From the NCBI GenBank assembly GCA_031763025.1, contig JASSKH010000020.1, forward strand, positions 10,476,528 through 10,540,527: a stretch of DNA of 64,000 bases, read 5' to 3'. Each line of letters opens with the position of its first letter. The first letter of the stretch is position 1. The DNA is from Macrocystis pyrifera. Taxonomy: Eukaryota; Sar; Phaeophyceae; Laminariales; Laminariaceae. Shown here in pieces: positions 30,743-41,376 of the stretch. The position numbers and the translations under genes are program-made. The notes beneath the pieces were generated by a model. That model was not told where the DNA came from. It made no database searches and saw only the letters and a list, made by a program, of their open reading frames with translations.

Positions 30743-31357
30743 AACAGCATCAGCCGCTAGTCCACGCGCTGTCCCGCACCTTCAAGCGGTTGTCCATCCG
30801 CCATCAAACGGAAAGCGGAGCGCCCTTCAACGCCGACAGAAACCTCCGCATGGATATAGTGATCGAGAGGGGAGGCCTCCGAGACGCTACGTCGTCAGAG
30901 TACCGTAACAAGGCGATACTCCTCGACATCACGCACGCAGACCCCCAAGCGAGAGTCCACATGCGCTGATCGAGACGGATCAGCCGCCTCCACTTCCGAG
31001 GCGCGAAAGCGCAACCACTACGCTCGTGCAGGACAAGTGTCCTTCGACGAGCGCAGCCATAAACTTGTCACCCTCGCGGTGGAAAGCTTTGGACGCCTCG
31101 AGAAGGAAGGCAGCGATTTCATTGACCAGCTGGCAACGAGCATCATCGGAGGAACGGACGGGGGATCTCTAGCAAGAAAAGGGGTTTGTAAGGAGTATCT
31201 TTTCCAGATCATATCGGGGACCACCCAGGTCGCGATCTCGCGCCGGGTGCACCGACATAATCCTGCCCTGCGAGACCGCCAGGCCGCCAGGGGGAGAAGA
31301 GAGGAGGAGGGAGGACTACTTCGAATGGCGTGGGGATGGATTGTAGATGCGGAGTAG
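30690..31357 (+). CDS. C-terminal Cys/His finger and restriction-like endonuclease
   Basis: After the frameshift the second half of the finger reads RHARTCHRAGAQVKQHQPLV. It is followed by LSRTFKRLSIRHQTESGAP, NLRMDIVIE, then SSEYRNKAILLDITHADP. The spaced Asp residues in RMDIVI and LLDIT fit the PD-(D/E)xK fold of R2-type endonucleases, whose known role is target-site nicking that primes reverse transcription. The frame stops at 30,967. The protein continues in another frame as RKRNHYARAGQVSFDERSHK, then LVTLAVESFGRLEKEGSDFI and GGTDGGSLARKGVCKEYLFQ to 31,357. Confidence 0.6.
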
Positions 31358-31389
31358 GACGCAGGGCGTATAGATACATAGTCGGTGAA

Positions 31390-32085
31390 AATATATCGGT
31401 AAAAGGTAGTACGTATTCAATTGAGTATACGCAAGGAAGGAAAAAAGGTTGGATAAAATTGAGGGTGTTCGACGAATTATGTTAGTTTTTTCATCATAAA
31501 TGAATAACGCCCTGCACATTGTCAGAAGGCAAACAATAATAATAAATATATATATATACAATACGTTAAAACTAAGCAAAATTCTAAAACCGCACATACC
31601 ACGTTAGTTCGGGGAACAAAGAAGCTTTTGTACTATTTCATGAATTCGGTAGTCTATTCTGCATTGTATTGAACGAAAAATCGACAAAAATACAACTACA
31701 AAAGCTTTGGTAAACAATTGCAATCGACTCAAACTCACCTCTTGCATGGTCCAGGCCAAACCATTTTCCAAAAGGGGTACCTGTTTTATCTTTGTCATTT
31801 TTTAGAATTAACACGTGAAACAAGGTGCCCCAGACCCGCGCGGTCGAGAGGAATCAAAACCCGCTGTAAAAAAAATAACCATGAACAACGGCCATATGTG
31901 GATATTTCTAGAAAAATAATAACCCGAATTCACCCCGATTTTACCCCGAAATGTGTATTTTTGTCCCAATGGGAATAGAAATTAGAGACGACGCCCAACG
32001 TAAACATGCTTTATTTGTCGAGAAGACACACGTATGTATACAACAGGTCCAACTGTAAGACACCGATAATACGCATACAGCAGCC
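31390..32085. other. AT-rich stretch without gene; 3' flank of the retrotransposon
   Basis: It contains ATATATATA and AATAATAATAA runs near 31,540 and no coding frame of interest. The 3' end of the element could not be fixed; no poly(A) or target duplication is evident. Confidence 0.5.
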
Positions 32086-32087
32086 GG

Positions 32088-32353
32088 CGTCCCCGGTGGC
32101 TTGGTAGGTGGTCCGCGTGCCTGTCAAGATCAATTTCGTGGGTTCAATGAGTCTCACCGAGTGCATGCTCATAGGGACTTTTCCTTGCATAAAAAATTGA
32201 TAAGCGGAAAGCGCGAAAGCGTGAGTTGGCTATATTCGATGAAAATCGACGAGCAGTGGGAATGCAGAACCCTATGCGCGACAAAAAATAAAGGCACGTA
32301 CCGGGGGGGAGAAGGGACGACACCTGTGACCACGGCTTGTCCAGAAGATCGTC
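32088..32353 (+). repeat. SINE copy A (tRNA-derived head)
   Basis: The head has TGGCTTGGTAGGTGG (A-box-like) at about 32,097 and GGGTTCAATGAGTC (B-box-like) at 32,140. The body GCGGAAAGCGCGAAAGCGTGAGT, TTCGATG(A)AAATCGAC, GGGAATGC.GAACCCT..GCG and GGCACGTACCGGGGGG to ACGGCTTGTCC is shared with the minus-strand copy at 60,532-60,792. The tail ends in GGGTAAAAC. Confidence 0.8.
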
Positions 32354-32399
32354 GAGGGTAAAACCTCCTACGAGTGGGCTGGAAAGTAAAAGTGATGGA

Positions 32400-32490
32400 A
32401 AAAAAAAAATATATATATATACATATGTGTGTGTTTTCTTCACATTAAACAGTTCTTTCTACTCGTCGACATCGAGCACAAACAGTGTAC
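32400..32490. repeat. Inverted-repeat arm paired with 34,575-34,650
   Basis: GTGTGTTTTCTTCACATTAAAC.GTTCTT.CTACTCGTCGACATC.AGCA at 32,426-32,480 is the reverse complement of the segment at 34,590-34,645. Both sit beside TG/AC microsatellites. The 2.1-kb interval between them holds two MITEs and no gene, so these could be termini of a larger non-autonomous element. Confidence 0.6.
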
Positions 32491-33310
32491 GTGCGATGCA
32501 ATGCCATGTCATCATATCATACTGGATACGACAGGCACGACATTCTTATTAATCACAGAAACGACAGAGAACAAAGGAAAATAAAGAAGACAAAGACAAA
32601 TCGAAACAGAAAATAAAAGAGCCCACGAAGGGATGGATTTGGCAGCGCTAGATAAGAAATAGCTGGAAAAAAACACATAAAAAGGAGAGAAAACACCACT
32701 ACTTGTAAACAGACTACGACTAAGGACCATATAAAAAGAACAGGCTAGCCAAAGCCCAAAGCACCCTCCATACACATAAGTAGGATTTCTTCTTTTTTCG
32801 ACCTACATAATCGTTTAAAAAAAATAAAAATGCTGGGTCCAGGTCCAAGAAGAGTTTTTCAGCACCCGTTGTGTCCGTTTTTTCGCTAAAACGTCTGCAC
32901 GTGGAGCCGGGCAAAGGAGAGCTTTTCACCTACATACCACTTTAAAATGAATAAAAATATAATCTGTATCGAGAGGAATGTGGCCCTGAACGAGATACGT
33001 TAGAAACCGTTGTAAAAAACAAAGACAACAACTGCTGTTGTGTTCCTTGTCGGAGAACGAGTTATTCTGACGCGACGACCAAATTTGCTTTGCTCATGAA
33101 TGAAGCTGGAACTGTTATTAATCAGTGCTGGACCTTATCCACATAAATCCCACAGCAGTAGCATATATGACACCCATGCCGCTGCCGCTACAGCAACAGC
33201 AACTGTCGCACCTCCACTTACCCCCTTCAGTTCTTCTCGAACATGCCAAGGATATAATTGTACCGCTTCACAAGCCCCAGATTTCCTCATTTGTTTTATA
33301 TCCAATGTTT
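32490..33310. other. No supported gene
   Basis: A-rich sequence without long frames. CAGCAACAGCAACTG near 33,190 is a short CAG-type run. Confidence 0.5.
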
Positions 33311-33311
33311 T

Positions 33312-33422
33312 ATGTTATTATTACGGGGGTCCATAGGACCTATGGTACACACAAAACCCTCTATATTTCCCAATTTTTACTAACAATATTTGGTCCTGTT
33401 AACTATGGCCCCCCTTAATAAC
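33312..33422. mobile_element. MITE copy 2
   Basis: It is bounded by TTATTACGGGGGTCCATAGG and TTAACTATGGCCCCCCTTAATAA, with the internal TATATTT.CCNATTTTTACTAACAATATTTGGTCC shared with copy 1 in the opposite orientation. The length is about 110 bp. The 5' terminal region has been altered. Confidence 0.8.
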
Positions 33423-33776
33423 AAATACATGAAGTATTATTATTCGAGTTCGTACCAGGCAGTTATGAAAGCATATTGTACACGGTATATACAATAATCG
33501 CAAAATATGTGTCATGTGTCATCAAACAAACGTTGCAAGAGCATCCAAGTCACAATGTCGTCATATTGGTGGAGGTTAAAGATTGAACGGAGTACGAGTA
33601 TACATCTGGGGTTTGTGCAGAGGTACAGAATATTTGGCATGCTTGGACAGAGGGGATGGGCAAGAGGTTCATAGAGTCAATGACGTGTGCGGTTGGTTCA
33701 ACCAGGAAAACACGCGGGTGAAAGGGTTGACACGGCAGTGAGGAAAGAGACCATCTCGGTCTACGTACAATAATAT

Positions 33777-33892
33777 AGTATTACGGAGGGCCATAGTATA
33801 TAGGACTTACGGTACACAAAAAACCTACATATTTACCTTTTTGTACCAACAATAATTTATCCTATTTACTATGATCCCCCGTAATAGTAGTA
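33777..33892. mobile_element. MITE copy 3
   Basis: It starts GTATTACGGAGGGCCATAGTATATAGGAC (quoted in part) and ends TTTACTATGATCCCCCGTAATAG, with internal CTACATATTTACC.TTTTGTACCAACAATAATTTATCC. It is about 115 bp and more diverged than copies 1 and 2. A TAG-repeat tract follows directly. Confidence 0.75.
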
Positions 33893-33894
33893 GT

Positions 33895-35310
33895 AGTACT
33901 CGGGGAGGGGTAACAGCAGGAGGGGTAGAAGGAACACCGTACAAGTGTATGGGGGCAGGGGGGAGAACAGGAGGAGTAGAAGGGAAACCGCGATAGAAGA
34001 GAGTAGCGGAGAGACCGCAGATAGGGTAGCAAGGTACCAGGCCGACTAATAGGTTCGACTTTTCTTTGCTACTCGTACCGCCAACTGCTGCGGCCGTTCG
34101 GTATGCATTTTGATTTTTTTTTTTCCCTTCTTATCCTTATGAAAGAAGTACTACATAGTGGGTGGGTGACGAGCGTATTTTGGCCCACTCACTATTGCTC
34201 TTTTTACTTAGTTAAGTGTTCACCGGGATGCATAGTCCCCTTTTTCCTTCTCGTATATTTCCCCTTGCACGTCCCTTTTGGCTCATGCTCGGGGTAAGTA
34301 TGTATGTGTCTGAGCTTTGGCTTCCCATTATATTTATTTATTTGGGATTCTTCTCCTTTTCTTTTTCTTTTTCCTGTTCTTTTTCGGTTTGGTTTCTTCG
34401 TTGCTTCTCTTTCTTTAAGGTGTATTTTGGTTGCTGGCGTATGTATGTATGTTGTGTCGGCCGCACCCAGTGCGAAGGCATGGTATTGTGTAGGCTATTA
34501 ATGCATTACGGTGTGTTATCTCTGTGTCGTAGTCTGTGACCACAGAGCTCGTATCTTTCTAGGGTGAAGAACCAGCACGGACACTGGGCTTGCTGGATGT
34601 CGACGAGTAGAAGAACGGTTTAATGTGAAGAAACACACACACACACACACACTCGTGGGGTGTACGAGAAGGGGTGGTTTGATATCCTTTAGAAGGTGGG
34701 CGAATTGAAAGCAGAACCCGCCTGCCCTCCCTTGGGGATAAGGTGTGGTAGGTCTAAAGTACAGGTTGGCAGTCTCTCTCGGGTGCGTGTAATATATGCT
34801 ACTACTGCTGTAACAAGCAGTAGTAGGTGAAGAGTGGATATTATATATATGGTCCAGCACTTCTTAATATAAATTCCAGATTCATTCATGAGCAAAAAAA
34901 TTTTTTTTTTTCCCCCTTAATTTCCATGTTTTTTTCGAGCAATTCTCTAAGCTTCTAGATTTTTCATTCTTTTTCGGGTAATTCTTATCGGAGAGTTTTT
35001 TTCGATGATTTCCGTGTTTTTTTAATGATCGGAGAGCTTTTCCCCACAGCTCAACACAAAATGTATATAATGCAGCATAATGCTTTTCGGAAGAACTTGT
35101 ATACGTACTCACGAACCCAACCGTCGTCGCCACACGAAAACCAAAAATTACTTGTCCTTCCTGCCGAGCGCCGCCTCCTGTGAGATTCCGCTTGGTCATG
35201 ACAATCCGTGCGAACCGTCTAAAAACACGAAGCACATCGACAGTAGTAAATATATATGTATATATATACAAGGCTTTCCTTCGGAGTGGGTATTCCGTCG
35301 TTTCTTGTAC
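33895..35310. other. No supported gene; simple repeats
   Basis: There are purine-rich short repeats (AGGAGGGGTAGAAGG / AGGAGGAGTAGAAGG) at 33,920-33,990, a pyrimidine-rich tract at 34,340-34,420 and an (AC)n run at 34,633-34,652. No coding sequence is supported. The inverted arm paired with 32.4 kb lies at 34,575-34,650. Confidence 0.5.
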
Positions 35311-35318
35311 AAATACAT

Positions 35319-35500
35319 TTAGTTTGGTTGGCTTTGGGCTATGACGCCAATTGCAGTTTTGGTTGGCTGTGGGCTTTGACGCCAATTGCAGTCATATTGC
35401 AATTGGGGTAATAGCCCAAAGCCAACCAAACTAGATGTTATGACGCCAATTGCGCTTATATTGCAATTGGGGCAATACCCAAAGCCAACCAAAGTAAAAG
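35319..35500. repeat. Nested foldback element
   Basis: TTTGGTTGGCTTTGGGCTAT at about 35,322-35,341 pairs with ATAGCCCAAAGCCAACCAAA at about 35,411-35,430, and a further inverted copy CCCAAAGCCAACCAAAGT follows near 35,480. GACGCCAATTGC / GCAATTGG(GG) units are interleaved, three each. The long minus-strand frame ending here is merely read through this repeat. Confidence 0.85.
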
Positions 35501-35756
35501 TATTTGTGTAAGAAACGGTGAAGGATGTAATAATCGCGAAAAATATTTGTGAATGTAATGAGAAACATAAGATCGGGTGACGCAAGACTAAGAATGGCAT
35601 TCGTCTAATAATAAGGATAACATCTTTCATCAGTGCGGGGAGAGAGTGGAGTAGTGCATGGCATGTGGATGATATACAACATACAGGCTGTTGTTTCAAG
35701 GAAGGTTCGGGACAGAGGGGAAAGCAGCAGTGCCGGCAACGACAACGGTTATGGAA

Positions 35757-36125
35757 ATGTTGTATAGTTGCTGGGCGGCCGCGATTTCGGTTTAGCCAGC
35801 ATAGGAGTTTGGATGAGACATGATATGTAAATAGTCTTCCAGGCTGCTGTAGTAACGAGGCGGGAGGCCCAGAATGTGGATCTGTCCGCTGTTGAACCCG
35901 TTGGGTATGTGTAGGGAGAAATAATCGTGATTTTGGGAAATGTGGGAACAATTTGTTGCCTCTCATTCGTCCTGGATGAAGACAATCTGCTTGGCGTACT
36001 GCTTCGGAATTCCGCGAAGCCCTGGAGCAGGCGAAATGGAAGGGAATCTTCTTGCGCTTGAAGATGATGTCTCCGTCTTTGATGGTGGAGTCCGTCAGGC
36101 GGCAGTTGTAGCACTTGCGCGCGGG
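35757..36125 (-). CDS. Zinc-finger exon candidate
   Basis: The minus strand encodes ARKCYNCRLTDSTIKDGDII, then FKRKKIPFHFACSRAS, a treble-clef-like C-x2-C ... H-x2-C arrangement. Two frames are open beyond it. The one giving NERQQIVPTFPKITIISPYT ends at a stop near 35,750 and reads more like protein than the alternative. A possible acceptor (GCGCGCAAG) precedes KCYNC, and the 93-nt C run (on this strand) lies upstream of it. A related C-x2-C exon candidate with a good donor is at 38,847-39,050. A single gene with a repeat-filled intron is possible but unproven. Confidence 0.35.
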
Positions 36126-36163
36126 GCGGGAGTGGCGTGCAGGGAATGGCGGGGGAGGGGGAA

Positions 36164-36256
<93 letters not shown>
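36164..36256. repeat. Uninterrupted run of 93 G
   Basis: Every base from 36,164 to 36,256 is G on the plus strand, preceded by GGGGGAGGGGGAA. The true length in the genome is likely variable. Confidence 0.95.
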
Positions 36257-36259
<3 letters not shown>

Positions 36260-36289
36260 AGTTCATTATTTATACTGCTCTACAGCGGC

Positions 36290-36970
36290 ACAACAGCAGT
36301 ACGTAATCGCTTGCTATACGACTGCAGCTGCAGCAGCAGAAGCAGCAAGTACATGCGTAAAATGCAGCAGGAAAACGCGCAAAATATTTTTTTAACGTAC
36401 CAAAACGACCATTTGGGTGCAAAAACGACCAAGAAAAACAATAATCCGAATACATAAGAACAATCAGTGGATGTTGAGCCAGCATTAGCAGTATCAGCAG
36501 CAGCAGCAGCAGCAGCAGCAGCCGCAACGGCTTCGAGCAGTGGTTGCGGCAGCATTAGCAACATTAGCTGCAGCAGAAGCAGCAATGGATCGCCGCAGCG
36601 TTGGCAGCAGTAGCGGCATATAGCAAAGATATGATCAAAAAGAAGAAACAAAGTATGTACCCTGGTATGACGCGACCGCAAAAACTACGGAATTTCATTG
36701 GCGAAACAAAAATATGTACACACATATGACCAGCATGATGTACAACGCAGCAGCAGCACCACAGCAGCGTAGCAGCGATATGGAAAGAACGAAGCCCAAA
36801 ACGAGAAAAAGCAGTACGTGCGCAAAATGCAGCAGCAAAATGGCCAAAATATTTTTTTCCAGGTACTCAAACGACCATTTAGGTACAAAAACGATCAAGA
36901 AAAACAATAGTCCGAGTACATACGAACATCCAGTGAATATTGCGGCAGCATTATTAGCATTAGCAACATT

Positions 36971-37006
<36 letters not shown>

Positions 37007-38500
37007 GGATCGCCGCAACTTTGGCTGCAGCAGCAGCAGCATAGCAACGGTATGGAAAGAAGGAAGAAAAAAACTATGTACCCTGGTCTGCCGCAATCGC
37101 AAAACGTACGGTAATTATTGACGATACAGAAATATGTACACACACACGAGTGTAGTACATACAAATCACGTCCAGCATGATGTACGGCAACAACGCAGCA
37201 ACACCATAAAAAAAAAATCGTTGACGATACAGAAATATGTACACACGCACAAGTGTAATAGGCACACAAATCATGTCCAGCATGATGTGTACGGGAACAA
37301 CGCAGCAGCGCCACAAAACGACAAAACGACCAGGTTTATTTGGGGTAAGCTCCTTCGCATGGACAGGACATTTAGTTCATGTTGCTACAAAATCTGGGAT
37401 TTCTATAAGTATTGAAGATTTAATGAACATTCAGTGAAATTGCGGCACCACTACTAGCAGCAGCAGCAGCAGCAGAAGCAGCAACGGATCGCCACAGCGT
37501 TGGCAGCAGCAGCAGCAGCAGCATAGCAACGATATGAATAGAAGGAAGAAAAAAAGTATGTACCCCGAGTCCGTCCGAAAATTATTTTTGGTACCTCACT
37601 ATAGATAGACCCACCCCCGCATGCTGTACGGCAACAACGCAGCAGCAGCATAGCAACAATACGAAAAGAACCAAGCTTAAATACGAGAAAAAGTAGTTCG
37701 TACGCAAAATGCAGGAGCAAAACGACCAAAATATTTTTTTTACGTACGTATAAAAAAAAAACATTTGGGTACAAAAACGGCCAACAAAAACAATAATCCG
37801 CGTTGGCAGCAGCAACATAGCAACGATATGAAAATAAGGAAGAAGAAAACTGTGTACCCTGGTATGCCACGATCGCAAAACCTACGGAAATTCAGTGACG
37901 ATACACAAATATGTACACACACAAGTGCAGCATGATGTACGGCAACAACGCAGCAGCACCACAGGAGCAGCAAGCAGTAGCATAGTAACGATAGGAAAGA
38001 AAATCAAGCCAAAAACGAGTAAAAGCAGTACGTACGCAAAATGCAGGAGCAAAACGACAAAAATATTTTTCACGTATCAAAAGAACCATTTGGGTACAAA
38101 AACGACCAATAAAAACAATAATCCGAGTACATACGAACATTCAGTGGATATTGCGGCAGCATTAGCAGCAGAAGCAGCTACAGCAAGCAGCAGAAGCTGC
38201 AATGAATCGCCGCAGCGTTGGCAGCAGCAGCGTTGGCAGCAGCAGCAGCAGCATAGCAACGATATTAAAATTTTTGAAGAAAAAATGCATGATGTACCCT
38301 AGTATGCCGCCATCGCGAAACCTACGGAATTTTATTGACGATCCGAAAATATGTACACCTCCAGCATGATGCACGGCAACAACGCAGCAGCACTACAGCA
38401 GCAGCAAGTGCACAGCAGCAGCAGGTGCACAGCAGAAGCACTCATGGCGTGGCGGACAGCAGCAGCAGCAGCAGCCGAAAACGTGCAAAGGGGGTACGTA
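36290..38500. repeat. Higher-order tandem array with embedded CAG repeats
   Basis: About five units of 295-480 bp share landmarks in fixed order: AAAATGCAG.AGCAAAACG.CCAAAATATTTTTT, CAAAAACGACCAAGAAAAACAATA, GGATCGCCGCAGCGTTGGCAGCAG, TGTACCCTGGTATGCCGC (36,656; 37,076; 37,558; 37,853; 38,295) and GAAATATGTACACACAC. Units differ mainly in the number of CAG triplets. Long open frames of either strand here (poly-Ala, poly-Leu/Cys) are products of the triplets and not genes. Confidence 0.85.
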
Positions 38501-38846
38501 GGGTCACCAAAACATGTACACACAGAAATCGTGTGCACCGAAAATGCACCACAGTAGCAGCAGCACTCACATCGTTCGGTGCAGCGGTGACGGCGACAGC
38601 TGAATCCTCCGTTCCTTCGTTCACGCCCCGCAAACAGTTGTGCATGCGCGCGTTCGCGTGCACTGTGTAAGAGGAGCCGACGCAACGCACGAAGGGGAAA
38701 GAACGAGCATGGATGAGTCCAAAAAATAATAATAAACGCTTTGAGGTAGGTTTGTATGCAAAAAGGCAATTGACAACCCCAAAAAAACGTACTGGCAACA
38801 GACAGCATTCAACACTAGACACACGACACTCACCACTGTCAGCAGT

Positions 38847-39240
38847 CTCGAGGGAGTACGAGACAGCCCCTTCCTTGATCGGGCGAGCACATAACTCGCA
38901 CTTGGTTGCCCAATACAGGATGATCCCGCCACCATCGCACATGAGATCCTCGCAGGTGGCGAAGGCCACGTTTTTGCCACCAGGTGCGGAGTTCTTGGGC
39001 AAGTAAGTAAGTGCTGGTCCGTGCACCGGTCGCAAACAACAGTCGGCACCAGGTCGGTCTTTGTCGTTGCCGCTCTCTTGCCAGAGGGCGAGGACCACGC
39101 GCCTCTCGACGAGGGGGAGGTGGGCTTAGGGGGCGCGGAGAAGGGAGAGGCGGGGGCTGCAGCACCAGCAGGTTCGCCGCCGACAGCAGCAAGCAGCTTG
39201 GCCGCCTACAGCTGCATCTAGATAGATGCCGTTCGTCGAA
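38847..39240 (-). CDS. Zinc-finger exon candidate with splice donor
   Basis: The minus-strand translation includes NVAFATCEDLMCDGGGIILY, then KCELCARPIKEGAVSYSLE and ends ETADSG|GTGAGT, a strong donor. Just upstream another frame gives VCDRCTDQHLLTC. An ACTTACTTACTT repeat lies between the two, where a slip would join them. The Cys pairs suggest consecutive zinc fingers. It may continue into the exon candidate at 36.1 kb. The family is not recognised. Confidence 0.35.
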
Positions 39241-39249
39241 GGCGAGACG

Positions 39250-40980
39250 CCTCTTCCAGGCGTTGTGCGAAGAGCTGTCTATTGGTTGCAGTTTTTGTTT
39301 TTTAAAGAAACTGAGAAAGCACGTCAGCTGTGAGTTCAACCGATCGGCAGATCGCAGATCGGTCGATAGTCAACTTTGCAAGCTGCGTGAACCCGCGCGC
39401 GTTTTCCATTATAAGAAAGAAGAAAGGTTGTTTGGCTGTTTGGCTGTTCGGCTGTTTCAAAGAAGAAGGGCTGTTTGCGAAGAGCTGTCTATCAGTCGGT
39501 CTGTCTGCCAAGAGCTAGCAAGTGACAACGACCTCAAAAATCGTAATTATAGTTGTATTTATATATATGTATACATATATTTATTGGTCACTTTTTCGTA
39601 CTTTTGCCAACTTTTCTCTTCGCACGAGCACGTTTAGGCAAAACACTCAGTACACGGACACGGGAAGCCCTGCCGGACACATTAGTCTAGGTCTCGGCGC
39701 GATCCGTGCACTCTGAAGCGCGTGGCGGGCGCCCAATGTCCTTTTTTCGGGCGGGAGTGGATAAGACGATTTCCCTGGTTTCAGTAGGAGGTGTTACTTT
39801 GTACGTACGTATCGGTACATATATACATGCTGTCTGTTTTCTCCCCTAGGCTCTCACGAGCTGTGAGCACACAGCTCAGACATATACCAGGTACACAAAA
39901 GACAACATTCACAGATCCCAACATTCTAACGCTGTGCCGTCCCCCCCCGCCCACCCGCCGTGCGTGTGCACACACCCATATGCGCAGTGTTGCTGTGGTT
40001 GGTTGCGTTTGTCGGAGCCTACAATCCGCAGTCCAGCGTCTGCCATACATACACTTTTTTATCCGTATATACCCAGGATGACATATATTTATATCCCTGT
40101 ACATACCAGGTAACATATGTTTTGTGTTGCACGGAGCACGGACCACCGCCTAGAGAACAATAGTCACAGTAGTGCACAGAGGAGCGTGCTTAACTCCAGC
40201 TTCCTACAGCACCACAACCCTGCGGCCCTGCTGCCCAGCAGCAACAGCAGTGGGCACACACCTTGTGCGTATGGATGATCGTACTGCGGCTATCCCAGTT
40301 GATTTATTCGATCGATCACTTGACCACGCCACGAACACACCAACCAGCATCACACGCCTCTCTCCCTGCTTCAGAATCTTCATTTGCTTATTGCTGTGTG
40401 TGATCCAACATTGCCACTGCTCCAGCTCTGCTCAGCACACAGTGCGCCAACAGCAGCAGCAGCAGGCAGGGTACTATGCGCATATGTGGAAGATCCGCGC
40501 TGTAAGCTCAGTACTACTGTAGTTCGTTGTTGTTGTCATCGGCATTATTGGCCGATGCAAGTACCTTCCGCAGTGTGTGATCCATTATCCCCGGATCGAT
40601 ATATTCGTCGTCTCGAGTACAACAAAAAACAATCGTTCGTACTCAAATCATTCGTACAGCAGCGTTCGTACTAAACATACTTACAGCAGTAGTTCTCATT
40701 GCTGTGTGTCCTGCATTGCTGACCGATAGATCCTAGAACCAGCTGAAAGGGGGTCAGTACACGTACGTTCCTCACGTGGCATTCTACAGCAGTACTGCTG
40801 TATACGCAGTGACTGTTATAACTGAACAAGCTCCTCTTCTGCTGTAGGAGATCGTCCAAGGTGTAGTGTTTTACATTTTTGCGTAAAAAACACGACGTGT
40901 CAGTTGTACGAGCACCACTGTTCTGGCGTAGACGTTTATACTGCGCGCGATAAAAATTTCGTTTCCGAGGTTCGACTCGC
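39250..40980. other. No supported gene
   Basis: There is a GGCTGTTTGGCTGTT minirepeat at 39,430-39,460. The segment around 39,990-40,560 contains GGAGCCTACAATCCGC and CAGCAGCAGCAGGCAGGGTA resembling phrases of the 11.5-12.35 kb array, so a diverged relative may be present. No coding signal. Confidence 0.45.
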
Positions 40981-40987
40981 ACCATCC

Positions 40988-41322
40988 ACGCTTTTTTATA
41001 AATTCACTTTTGACTTTTTTTGTACCAGGATTACAGTACTATGAATAGTGATACATTTGTCCACACCTTGCCTTTCTGAGCGTATAGTATGCTGATATAC
41101 TGGTGTATGTAATCCACGAAATTGGGAACGTGGAAGTGTGGTGAGCTTGAGCTTTATTTTACCAATCCGCCGGAGGATTTAAAAAAAAAAAAAAAAAAAA
41201 AAACAGTAATAAAATAAGTTGTGTGTGTTTATTTTCCACTTGTGACTTTTTTTGTACCAGTACATTCATCCACTTTGCTTTTCTGAACGTATAATATGAT
41301 ACCTGGTATACAAAAAGTTACG
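40988..41322. repeat. Direct repeat pair of about 90 bp and A23 run
   Basis: CACTT.TGACTTTTTTTGTACCAG, then CCAC.TTGC.TTTCTGA.CGTATA.TATG occurs at 41,006-41,095 and 41,237-41,300. An uninterrupted A23 run (41,181-41,203) lies between them, suggesting a retro-inserted or slipped segment. Confidence 0.7.
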
Positions 41323-41376
41323 TGTGTGTGTTTTTACCCAAGGTAAAGACTTTGGGCGCGCTTACGTGTGGCGTGC

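Larger units (their letters stand above)
19860..31390 (+). mobile_element. Non-LTR retrotransposon with RING-like fingers and restriction-like endonuclease
   Basis: A continuous GC-rich plus-strand block of about 11.5 kb holds, in order, a low-complexity repeat-rich N-terminal region (19.9-23.7 kb), RING-like zinc modules (23.9-28.0 kb), a reverse transcriptase (28.7-30.2 kb), a C-terminal CPCC..H..C finger and a PD-(D/E)xK-type endonuclease (30.66-31.1 kb). This RT, Cys/His finger and restriction-like endonuclease order is that of the R2/NeSL group. There is no LTR. Two in-frame stops (24,597; 27,846) and at least five frame changes make this copy defective. That the repeat-rich 5' part belongs to the same element is inferred from strand, composition and the lack of a break. 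Confidence 0.75.

Noticed and set aside
34633-34652. (AC)n run as a promoter element
   Set aside because: A simple microsatellite; no gene start nearby.
36110-36400. Long polyglycine and polyproline open frames
   Set aside because: They are translations of the 93-G run and carry no codon diversity.
36270-37978. Leu/Cys/Ala-rich membrane-protein-like frames on the minus strand
   Set aside because: They are produced by CTG/CAG triplets and the repeat unit; no start or conserved domain.
36290-38500. CRISPR array
   Set aside because: The repeats are long, degenerate and tandem, without unique spacers of regular length, and the DNA is eukaryotic.
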